This document shows positions 57,351 to 64,000 of a stretch of 64,000 nt of DNA, piece by piece; within the stretch, counting starts at the first letter, position 1, and each line of letters opens with the position of its first letter. Source of the DNA: Thermoleophilia bacterium (GTDB lineage: Bacteria; Actinomycetota; Thermoleophilia; Miltoncostaeales; Miltoncostaeaceae); assembly GCA_020848615.1 (NCBI GenBank), contig JADLHW010000011.1, positions 41,799 through 105,798 on the forward strand, in the 5' to 3' direction. The notes under the pieces were generated by a model. That model worked only from the letters and a program-made list of their open reading frames with translations, did not search any database and was not told where the DNA came from. The position numbers and the translations under genes are program-made.

Positions 57351-57548
57351 ATGAGCGACGATCACGGCGCCCGCCGGCAGCCCGGCGCGGGATGGACGCT
57401 CGGCGCGGGGGGCCTGCCCCGGTCGGTGTGGGCCGGCATGGGGTTCATCCTCGCGGTGCTCGGGGTGGTGCTGCTGGTGTCCGGCTACATCGGGTACGGC
57501 GCGCTCATGCTGGTGGTGGCCGCCGCCGCCGCCGTCAACGTCCCGTGA
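57351..57548 (+). CDS. Small two-TM membrane protein
   Basis: SVWAGMGFILAVLGVVLLVSGYIGYGALMLVVAAAAAVNVP. Confidence 0.6.
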   Translation: MSDDHGARRQPGAGWTLGAGGLPRSVWAGMGFILAVLGVVLLVSGYIGYGALMLVVAAAAAVNVP

Positions 57549-57730
57549 GCCCGCTCCCGCCGGACCCGGAGCTCGTCGCCGACGCCCTGCTGGAGGCCCA
57601 TCCCGACGCCGAGCCGTTCGAGGTGGAGGGGCCGGTGCTGGAGGCCTGGTTCCTGCAGGTCGGCGCGGATCCCGGGGACGCCGCGCTGGTGTCCGCTGCG
57701 CTGCGCGCCTGGGAGGCCCGCAGGACCTAG
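57545..57730 (+). CDS. Small hypothetical protein
   Basis: GTGA overlap with previous ORF; VSPLPPDPELVADALLEAHPDAEPFEVEGPVLEAWFLQVGADPGDAALVSAALRAWEARRT. Confidence 0.55.
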   Translation: MSPLPPDPELVADALLEAHPDAEPFEVEGPVLEAWFLQVGADPGDAALVSAALRAWEARRT

Positions 57731-58413
57731 CCGATGCCGAGGTCGGCGCCGGCGACGGCCGACAGGCGCAGGCCCAGCCGCTCGCCCAGGGCGTCCGCCA
57801 GGGACGCCTCCACGGCGTCCCGGTCCGGCCGGCCCCCCTCGGCGGCGATGGACGTGCCCGGCACCCCCGGGGCGCCGCACGCGGTCATGAGGGCGAACCA
57901 GTCCAGGTCGGGGTCGCGGTTCAGGGCGAGGCCGTGGGTGGTGATCCCCCCGCTCACCCGGATCCCCACGCTGCCGAGCTTGCGGCCGTCGCGGTAGAGG
58001 CCCATCGCGTCGGCGCCGGGGCCGGCGCCCGTCACGCCGGCGGCCGCGGCGGCGTCCGCCATCGCGCCCACCAGTGCCTCGACGAACGACCGCACCCGGC
58101 CCCTCGGCCGGAGGTCGGCGATGACGTACCCGGTGGTCTGGCCGGGGCCGTGCCAGGTCATCTGGCCACCCCGGTCGATCGCGTGGAACTCCGCGCCCAT
58201 CGCGGCGAGCTGCTCGTCCGAGAGGAACAGGTCGGCGCGCGCGCCGTGCCGGCCGGAGGTGTACACCGGGGGGTGCTCCAGCAGCCACACGACGTCCGGG
58301 ACGTCCCCCGCCGCGCGCGCGGATGCCAGTCGCCGCTGGGCGTCCCATGCCTCCGCGTAGCCGATGCGCGGGGTGTGCACCAGGAGCCCGTCGCGGGCCA
58401 CCGGGACGGTCAC
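57727..58413 (-). CDS. lipB: Lipoyl(octanoyl) transferase LipB
   Basis: WLLEHPPVYTSGRHG; GGQMTWHGPGQTTGYVIADLRPRG; RDGRKLGSVGIRVSGGITTHGLALN; LMTACGAPGVPGTSI. Confidence 0.95.
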   Translation of the reverse strand: MTVPVARDGLLVHTPRIGYAEAWDAQRRLASARAAGDVPDVVWLLEHPPVYTSGRHGARADLFLSDEQLAAMGAEFHAIDRGGQMTWHGPGQTTGYVIADLRPRGRVRSFVEALVGAMADAAAAAGVTGAGPGADAMGLYRDGRKLGSVGIRVSGGITTHGLALNRDPDLDWFALMTACGAPGVPGTSIAAEGGRPDRDAVEASLADALGERLGLRLSAVAGADLGIG

Positions 58414-59654
58414 AGCACGAGGGCGTGCGGGCGTTCCAGCAGCGACGCCACCCGGTCGAGCAGGGCTGCCGCGCCCTCCCAGCCCGTGCCCGGGCCGGGG
58501 GTGAGGGTGAGCGTGACCACGCGTCCCGGCATCACCGAGTGCTCGCGCACGACGGGCCGGCGCTGCACGCGCCCCATGGCGATGACCGTCCCGTCGCCCG
58601 GCGGCGGGACGACCCGGTCGGCGCCGCCGGCACTGAGGTCCAGCAGCGTCACCGGGGCGGCGCCCTCGTCCCCGTCGAGGATCGCGGCGGCGATGGCCCC
58701 CACCGACAGCTCGTCGGCGCCGGGCCCCACCACGGGCCCGGCGCCGCCGGTGCGCACCGCGACGGCGGACGCGTCGCCCGCGAGCGCGATGGCGCGGACG
58801 ACCAGGGCGTCCAGGCCGGGTCCGCCGCCCTCGGCGGCGGCGGCGAGGGCATCCCGCAGGCGCAGGAGCTCGGTGACGTCCACGTCGCGGTCCAGCACCG
58901 GGACCGGCCCGGTGGCCGGCCCGGGAGCGGGATCCGGTGGCGGGTCCGGTGCGGGATCGGGCTCCGGGATCGGCGGCACGATGGTGAGCGCGGGCGGCGC
59001 CGGGCGGGGCTCGTCCCCGGGGTCCGGGCCGTCGGTGGCGACATCGCCGCCGGGGACGCCGGGGTCGGATCCGTCCGCCGTGAGGGGCTCGGGCTCGGGC
59101 TCCGGTTCGGCCTCGGCCTCCGGTTCGGGTTCGGGTTCGGGCTCGGGCTCCGGTTCGGGTTCTGGCTCCGGCTGAGGCGCGGCGGGCGGCGGCGGCCCGG
59201 GGGCGCCCAGGCGCGCGGCGGCCGCCTCGACGTCCGCTCGCGAGATGCGGCCCCCCGGGCCCGTGCCGGCAACCGACGACAGGTCGACGCCCAGCTCCTC
59301 GGCCGCCCGGCGGGCGGGGGTGGACACCGGGGGCCCGTCGTGCCCCGGGGCGGCCTGCGCCGTGAACATCCCCATCTGCACCGGGCCGGCGGGTGCGCCC
59401 ACCATCCCGATCGCCTCGCCCACGCCCACCTCGGTGCCCTCCGCCACGCCGTGCAGCAGCTCCCCGGCGGCGGGGGACTCCAGCGCCTCGACGCGGTCCT
59501 CCACGGCGACCTCCGCGATGAGCTCGCCCTCGGCGACCGCCGCCCCGTCGGGCGCGAGCCACCGCAGGAGCACGCCGTCGCGCATGGTCTCGGTGATCCG
59601 CGGCATCAGGATGTCGTCCACCCGGACGATTCTGACATCGCCCCCCGGCGGCAC
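58410..59654 (-). CDS. Degenerate 2-oxoacid dehydrogenase E2-like protein (lipoyl-like domain + E3-binding domain + eroded catalytic domain)
   Basis: ILMPRITETMRDGVLLRWLAPDGAAVAEGELIAEVAVEDRVEALESPAAG; STPARRAAEELGVDLSSVAGTGPGGRISRADVEAAA; ...MGRVQRRPVVREHSVMPGRVVTLTLTPGPGTGWEGAAALLDRV. Confidence 0.88.
   Translation of the reverse strand: MPPGGDVRIVRVDDILMPRITETMRDGVLLRWLAPDGAAVAEGELIAEVAVEDRVEALESPAAGELLHGVAEGTEVGVGEAIGMVGAPAGPVQMGMFTAQAAPGHDGPPVSTPARRAAEELGVDLSSVAGTGPGGRISRADVEAAAARLGAPGPPPPAAPQPEPEPEPEPEPEPEPEPEAEAEPEPEPEPLTADGSDPGVPGGDVATDGPDPGDEPRPAPPALTIVPPIPEPDPAPDPPPDPAPGPATGPVPVLDRDVDVTELLRLRDALAAAAEGGGPGLDALVVRAIALAGDASAVAVRTGGAGPVVGPGADELSVGAIAAAILDGDEGAAPVTLLDLSAGGADRVVPPPGDGTVIAMGRVQRRPVVREHSVMPGRVVTLTLTPGPGTGWEGAAALLDRVASLLERPHALVL
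59085..59175 (-). repeat. Hexanucleotide Pro-Glu repeat tract in E2-like protein
   Basis: QPEPEPEPEPEPEPEPEPEAEAEPEPEPEP; repeated GGCTCG/GGTTCG units on + strand. Confidence 0.9.
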
Positions 59655-59655
59655 G

Positions 59656-60168
59656 TCAGCCGGGCAGGTGCAGGTGCCGCTCCACGAGGGTCACGTCCCG
59701 CCATTCCCCGGCGATGCGGCCATGGCCGCGGTGGGTGCCCACCACCGAGAACCCGTGGCTCGCGGCCAGCGCCAGGCCCGGCGCGTTGTGCGGCAGGATC
59801 ATCCCCACCAGCTTCCAGTAGCCGTGTCCCGGCGCGCTGGCGATGAGGTGCTCCAGCAGATCGGCGCCCACGCCGGCGCCCCGGGCGTCGCGGGCGACGT
59901 ACACGGTGTACTCGGCCACCCCGGCGTACCAGGGCCGGTGCGAGAAGGGCGCCAGGGCCGACCAGCCGGCGACACGGCCGCCCAGCTCGGCGCAGTACAC
60001 GGGGGCGTTCCCCGGGCGGGCCGCGAGCCAGCGGCGGCGCTCGTCCTCCGGATGGGGCCCGGTGGCGAAGGTCGCGGTCCCGTCCCCGATGCCCTCGTCG
60101 TAGATGGCCCCGATGGCGCCGGCGTCGGCGGGCTGGGCGGGGCGGATGCGGAGATCGGGCGTGCTCAC
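59656..60168 (-). CDS. GNAT N-acetyltransferase (phosphinothricin acetyltransferase-like)
   Basis: RIRPAQPADAGAIGAIYDEGIGDGTATFATGP...EYTVYVARDARGAGVGADLLEHLI...GFSVVGTHRGHGRI. Confidence 0.93.
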   Translation of the reverse strand: MSTPDLRIRPAQPADAGAIGAIYDEGIGDGTATFATGPHPEDERRRWLAARPGNAPVYCAELGGRVAGWSALAPFSHRPWYAGVAEYTVYVARDARGAGVGADLLEHLIASAPGHGYWKLVGMILPHNAPGLALAASHGFSVVGTHRGHGRIAGEWRDVTLVERHLHLPG

Positions 60169-60202
60169 GGCTCGGCGGCAGTGTGCCACAGCCGGGGACG
60201 CC

Positions 60203-60237
60203 CGCTTGGCAATTCTGGTAGTCATTCCCAACAAGCG
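60203..60237. promoter_or_regulatory. Candidate Zur operator / promoter element upstream of znuA-like gene
   Basis: CGCTTGGCAATTCTGGTAGTCATTCCCAACAAGCG; outer arms CGCTTG/CAAGCG, partial inner TTGGCAAT/ATTCCCAA; AT-rich island just before the first gene of the zinc operon. Confidence 0.55.
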
Positions 60238-60246
60238 CCGCCCGGA

Positions 60247-61173
60247 GTGACCGTGACCCGCACCGCCCGTTCCCCGTACATCGCCGTCCTGACGGCCCTG
60301 CTGCTGGCCGTCCTGGCGGTCGCGGGGTGCGGCGGCGGCTCGGACGGCGGGTCCGGCGGGCCCCGGATCGCGGTGACCACCAGCGTGCTCGGGTCCGTGG
60401 TGCGGGAGCTGGTGGGCGACCGGGCCGAGGTGCGGGTGATCATGCCCAACGGCACCGACCCCCACGAGTTCCAGCCGTCGGCGAGGGACGCCGCGCGCCT
60501 CCGGCAGGCGGACCTGGTGGTGGTGAACGGCCTCGGTCTGGAGGAGTCGCTGGAGGATCCCCTCGCCGAGGCCCGGTCGGCGGGCGTGCCGGTGTTCACC
60601 GCCGGCGACCACGTGGACGTCCGCCGGTTCGGGCAGGGCGAGGCCACCGACGACGGCGCGGGCGCCGACGACCCCCACCTCTGGATGGACCCCGGGCAGA
60701 TGGAGCGGGTGGTGGCGGCGCTCGCGCCGGCCGTGGCCGACGCGACGGGCGTCGACGTCTCGGCGACCGCGACCTCCCTCGAGCGGCGCCTGTCGGCGCT
60801 GTCGGGCGAGCTCGCCGCCCGGGCGCGGACCATCCCGCCGGCCCGCCGCCTGCTGGTGACCGGCCACGAGTCGATGGGGTACTTCGCCCGGGCATACGGG
60901 TTCACCCTGGTGGGCGCGATCGTCCCGTCGCTGTCCTCCCAGGCGCAGGCGTCCGCGTCGTCGCTCGCGGAGCTGCGGGCGCGGATGACGGCGCGGGGCG
61001 TGCCGGTGATCTTCACCGAGGCGGGTACGCCGTCCGCGGTCGCCGAGGCGGTGGGCGACGCCACCGGTGCGCGCGTGGTGGAGGTGGCGACCCACACCCT
61101 CCCGGACGACGGCTCCTACCTCACGTTCATGCGCGACGTGATGGACCGGGTCGTCGCGGGCCTGCGGCCGTAG
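60247..61173 (+). CDS. znuA: Zinc/manganese ABC transporter substrate-binding lipoprotein
   Basis: Lipobox LAVLAVAGCGGG; VIMPNGTDPHEFQPSARDAARLRQADLVVVNGLGLE; ADDPHLWMDPGQME; TEAGTPSAVAEAV. Confidence 0.93.
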   Translation: MTVTRTARSPYIAVLTALLLAVLAVAGCGGGSDGGSGGPRIAVTTSVLGSVVRELVGDRAEVRVIMPNGTDPHEFQPSARDAARLRQADLVVVNGLGLEESLEDPLAEARSAGVPVFTAGDHVDVRRFGQGEATDDGAGADDPHLWMDPGQMERVVAALAPAVADATGVDVSATATSLERRLSALSGELAARARTIPPARRLLVTGHESMGYFARAYGFTLVGAIVPSLSSQAQASASSLAELRARMTARGVPVIFTEAGTPSAVAEAVGDATGARVVEVATHTLPDDGSYLTFMRDVMDRVVAGLRP

Positions 61174-61182
61174 GGTGCCGGC

Positions 61183-62022
61183 GTGACGTCCCTCGCCGAG
61201 CCGTTCACGGACCCGTTCCTGCAGCGCGCCCTGGTGGCGGGCGTCCTGGTCGCGCTCGCCGCCGCGGTGGTGGGCACGTTCGTGGTGCTGCGCGGCCTGG
61301 CGTTCATCGGCGACGCCCTCGCCCACGGCGTCCTGCCCGGCATCGCCGTGGCCCTCCTCGCCGGCGGCCCCGGCATGGCGGGGGCCCTGGTGGGCGCCGG
61401 GGTGATGATCGGCGGCGTCACCCTCGTGACGCGCTCCTCGCGACTGTCCGGCGACACCGCGATCGGCCTGCTGTTCGTGGGGATGCTGTCGCTGGGCGTG
61501 GTGATCGTGTCCCGGTCGGCGAGCTTCACGGGCGATCTCACGCGCATCCTGTTCGGCGACGTCCTGGGCATCGGGTGGGACGACATCCAACTGCAGGCCG
61601 TGGTGACCCTCGCCGTGCTGGGCATCGCCGCCGTCTTCGCGCGGCCGTTCCTGCTGCTGTGCATCGACGCCGAGTCGGCGACCGTCGCCGGCTTCCGGGC
61701 GTCGCGGTACCACGCCCTCATGCTCGCCCTCATCGCGGTGACCGTCGTCGTGTCGTTCCAGGCGGTCGGCACGCTGCTGGTGTTCGGGATGCTGGTGGCG
61801 CCGCCCGCCACCGCGGCGCTGTTCGCGCACCGCGCGGGCACGATGATGGTCATCGCGGGGGTCATCGGGGCGGTGTCGGTGTGGGCGGGCCTCGCCCTCT
61901 CCTACGCGTACGACCTGGCCGCGGGCGCGAGCATCGTGCTGGTGCAGGTGGCGGTGTTCTTCGCGGCCCTCACGGCGAGCACCGTGGTGGAGCGCCGGGT
62001 GCCCGCGGGGGCGGCGTCGTGA
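61183..62022 (+). CDS. znuB: Metal ABC transporter permease (ZnuB-like)
   Basis: VGTFVVLRGLAFIGDALAHGVLPGIAVA; GTLLVFGMLVAPPATAAL. Confidence 0.94.
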   Translation: MTSLAEPFTDPFLQRALVAGVLVALAAAVVGTFVVLRGLAFIGDALAHGVLPGIAVALLAGGPGMAGALVGAGVMIGGVTLVTRSSRLSGDTAIGLLFVGMLSLGVVIVSRSASFTGDLTRILFGDVLGIGWDDIQLQAVVTLAVLGIAAVFARPFLLLCIDAESATVAGFRASRYHALMLALIAVTVVVSFQAVGTLLVFGMLVAPPATAALFAHRAGTMMVIAGVIGAVSVWAGLALSYAYDLAAGASIVLVQVAVFFAALTASTVVERRVPAGAAS

Positions 62023-62810
62023 GCGACGCCGTGCGGGCCGAGGGCGTGGCGGTGGGCTGGGATGGCCGCGCGGTGGTGGAGGGCATCACGCTGTCGGTCG
62101 CACCGGGCACGACCCTGGCGATCGTCGGCACCAACGGGTCGGGGAAGTCCACGTTCCTGCGCACGCTGGTGGGACTGCAGCCGCCGCTGGGCGGGACCCT
62201 GGAGGTGCTGGGGGACGCTCCGGGTGCCCAGCCGGCCCGGGTGGCGTACGTGGGGCAGTTCCACCCGCAGGGCTTCGTGCTGCCGTTGCGTGTGCGCGAC
62301 GTGGTGGCGATGGGGCGCTTCCCGCGGCTCGGGCTGCTGGGCCGCCCCGGCCCGGGGGACCGCGCCATGGTGGAGGAGGCCCTGGGGCGCATGGACATCC
62401 TGCCGCTGGCGCGCCGGGCGCTGCGCGAGCTGTCCGGGGGGCAGCGCCAGCGGGCGTACGTGGCCCAGGCCCTCGCGCAGCGCGCCGACCTGCTGGTGCT
62501 CGACGAGCCGGCGTCCGGCCTGGACCCCGCGGCGCGCGAGCTCCTCACCCGGGCGCTGGACGACGAGCGCGCCCGCGGCGCGGCGGTCATCCACAGCACG
62601 CACGACGTCCGCGAGGCCATGCTCGCCGACCAGGCCCTGCTGATGGCCGGGCGCGTGGTCGCGGTGGGCCCGCCCGCCCGGGCGGTGTCGCGGGAGGCGG
62701 TCATCGCCACGTTCGGCCTCGTGCTGGGCGACCTCCCGGACGGCACGCCCATCGCCCTCGACCCGGGCCACGCGCACGGCCACCACGACCCGCACGACCA
62801 CCACCACTGA
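62019..62810 (+). CDS. znuC: Metal ABC transporter ATP-binding protein with His-rich C-tail
   Basis: IVGTNGSGKSTFLRTLVG; LSGGQRQRAYVAQALAQRADLLVLDEPASGLDP; C-terminus GHAHGHHDPHDHHH. Confidence 0.94.
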   Translation: MSDAVRAEGVAVGWDGRAVVEGITLSVAPGTTLAIVGTNGSGKSTFLRTLVGLQPPLGGTLEVLGDAPGAQPARVAYVGQFHPQGFVLPLRVRDVVAMGRFPRLGLLGRPGPGDRAMVEEALGRMDILPLARRALRELSGGQRQRAYVAQALAQRADLLVLDEPASGLDPAARELLTRALDDERARGAAVIHSTHDVREAMLADQALLMAGRVVAVGPPARAVSREAVIATFGLVLGDLPDGTPIALDPGHAHGHHDPHDHHH

Positions 62811-63190
62811 TGGGCCTGCGACTGCACCGCACCCCGGGGGAGCTGGCCGTGGTGCGCCTGGCGGCGGACGCCGCGGCGCCCGCGTGGGCGGCGGGCGGGT
62901 TCGTGTCGGTCACCCGCACGGACGCGGAGCTGTCGGTGGTGTGCGACGCGTCGGCGGTGCCCGAGACGTCCGCCGCCTCCGAGCGCGGCTGGCGGCGCCT
63001 GGAGGTGCGCGGCCCCCTGGACCTCGGGCTCACCGGCGTGCTGGCCGCAATCGCGGCGCCCCTCGCCGAGGCGGGTGTGCCGGTCTTCGTGATCTCCACG
63101 TACGACACCGACCACGTCCTGGTGCGGGCCGACCGGCTGGCCGACGCGGAGGCGGCGCTGCGCGCCGCCGGGCACGAGGTGGACGCGTGA
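62810..63190 (+). CDS. ACT-domain regulatory protein
   Basis: WRRLEVRGPLDLGLTGVLAAIAAPLAEAGVPVFVISTYDTDHVLVRADRLADAEAALRAAGH. Confidence 0.85.
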   Translation: MGLRLHRTPGELAVVRLAADAAAPAWAAGGFVSVTRTDAELSVVCDASAVPETSAASERGWRRLEVRGPLDLGLTGVLAAIAAPLAEAGVPVFVISTYDTDHVLVRADRLADAEAALRAAGHEVDA

Positions 63191-63681
63191 CCGCCCCGCA
63201 CCAGGATGCGCCGTCGGCGGGGTGGCTGGACCATGCCCGCACCGAGCTCGCCCGCGCGGGTCACCGCGCCGGCGGCGCCCGCACCGCGGTGCTCGAGCAG
63301 CTGGCGGGGGCGGGGTGCTGCCAGACCGCCCAGGAGATCCACGACCTGCTGCGCGGCACGGACCGGCGGCGGGTGGGGATCGCCTCGGTGTACCGGGTGC
63401 TCGACCAGCTGGTGGGCCTGCACCTGGTCACGAAGATCGAGTTCGGCGACGGGGTGTCCCGGTTCGAGGCCGCCCAGCCGGGCGGCCACCATCACCACCA
63501 CGTGGTCTGCACCGGGTGCGGGCGCGTCGACCCGTTCGAGGACCGGGACCTGGAGCGTGCCATCGCCGGCAGCGGGCGCCGCACGGGCTTCGAGGTGACC
63601 GACCACGACGTGGTCCTGCGGGGCCGCTGCCCGGACTGCGCCGGTTCACGGGGTGCGGGGGAGGTCAGTCCTCCGGGGTGA
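63187..63681 (+). CDS. zur: Fur-family transcriptional regulator (probable Zur)
   Basis: RVGIASVYRVLDQLVGLHLVTKIEFGDGVSRFEAAQPGGHHHHHVVCTGCGRVDPFED; CPDC; co-operonic with znu genes. Confidence 0.92.
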   Translation: MTAPHQDAPSAGWLDHARTELARAGHRAGGARTAVLEQLAGAGCCQTAQEIHDLLRGTDRRRVGIASVYRVLDQLVGLHLVTKIEFGDGVSRFEAAQPGGHHHHHVVCTGCGRVDPFEDRDLERAIAGSGRRTGFEVTDHDVVLRGRCPDCAGSRGAGEVSPPG

Positions 63682-63868
63682 ACTGGATGGCGTTCCGCCG
63701 GCGTGCGAGCTGCGACAGGGCCACGGCCAGCACGAGGGCGCCTCCGTAGAACAGCTGCTGGATGAACGTGTCCACGCCGAGCTGCTGGAGCCCGGTGATC
63801 CCCGTGGCCAGGAAGTACACGGCGACCACCGCGCCGAACGGGTTGAACCGCCCCGGCTGGATCGTCGT
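63665..63868 (-). pseudogene. Orphan C-terminal fragment of a ribose/simple-sugar ABC transporter permease (RbsC-like)
   Basis: Minus-strand frame absent from ORF track: ATTIQPGRFNPFGAVVAVYFLATGITGLQQLGVDTFIQQLFYGGALVLAVALSQLARRRNAIQFTPED*. Confidence 0.75.
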
Positions 63869-63961
63869 CGCCCCCCGGGGGCTCGGCCCGGCAGGCGAAG
63901 CCGCGCGGCCTCGTCTACGTTTCGGGTGGTCCCTCCACCGACACGACCGTAGGAGCCGCCG

Positions 63962-64000
63962 ATGGCCGCCGACCGCGATCCCGATCCCAAGCTCGCCGAG
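63962..64000 (+). CDS. 5' end of a further CDS, truncated by window edge
   Basis: TAGGAGCCGCC ATG GCC GCC GAC CGC... = MAADRDPDPKLAE. Confidence 0.5.
   Translation, partial: MAADRDPDPKLAE

Noticed and set aside
59085-59175. Hexanucleotide repeat as a satellite or phase-variable switch
   Set aside because: Units are 6 nt and in frame, so length changes would not shift the frame; best explained as a Pro-Glu linker of the E2-like protein.

Overview
High-GC bacterial chromosomal window, probably an actinobacterial lineage (GTG/TTG starts, very compact coding, ATGA/GTGA/TTGA-type overlaps). Left to right it contains: a 5'-truncated bifunctional-nuclease gene, chorismate mutase and tatA-tatC; a large minus-strand exopolysaccharide/cell-surface glycan locus (~1.9-24.3 kb) with a MurJ-type flippase, tandem beta-propellers, Wzz, sugar transferase, several GT4s, a deacetylase-GT4 fusion, an ATP-grasp protein, two O-antigen-ligase-like proteins and a GH39-like protein; an F420/LLM oxidoreductase, moaC, otsA-like and treT genes; a plus-strand membrane glycosylation locus (~29-38.5 kb) with an M28-fold protein that appears catalytically dead, a DPM1-like GT2, a DUF2079 protein and a PIG-V-like protein; an S8 protease and PBP1-type transglycosylase/transpeptidase; a thiol-redox island (trxB-trxA-fmdB-CsoR/CstR-like regulator, divergent from DUF2892 and an ECF sigma with a C-terminal zinc-finger); a second EPS initiating transferase, two MFS transporters, rlmN, peroxiredoxin; lipB coupled to a lysine-free E2-like protein; and a zinc uptake locus (znuA-permease-ATPase-ACT protein-zur). 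The most interesting candidates are (1) the CstR-like regulator, its perfect ATACCCC-GA-GGGGTAT palindrome and the divergent Trx / sigma-anti-sigma genes; (2) the pseudo-E2 coupled to lipB; (3) the M28-dead / DPM1-like / PIG-V-like locus with a duplicated structured element. All calls come from reading the sequence and supplied translations; no database search was run.
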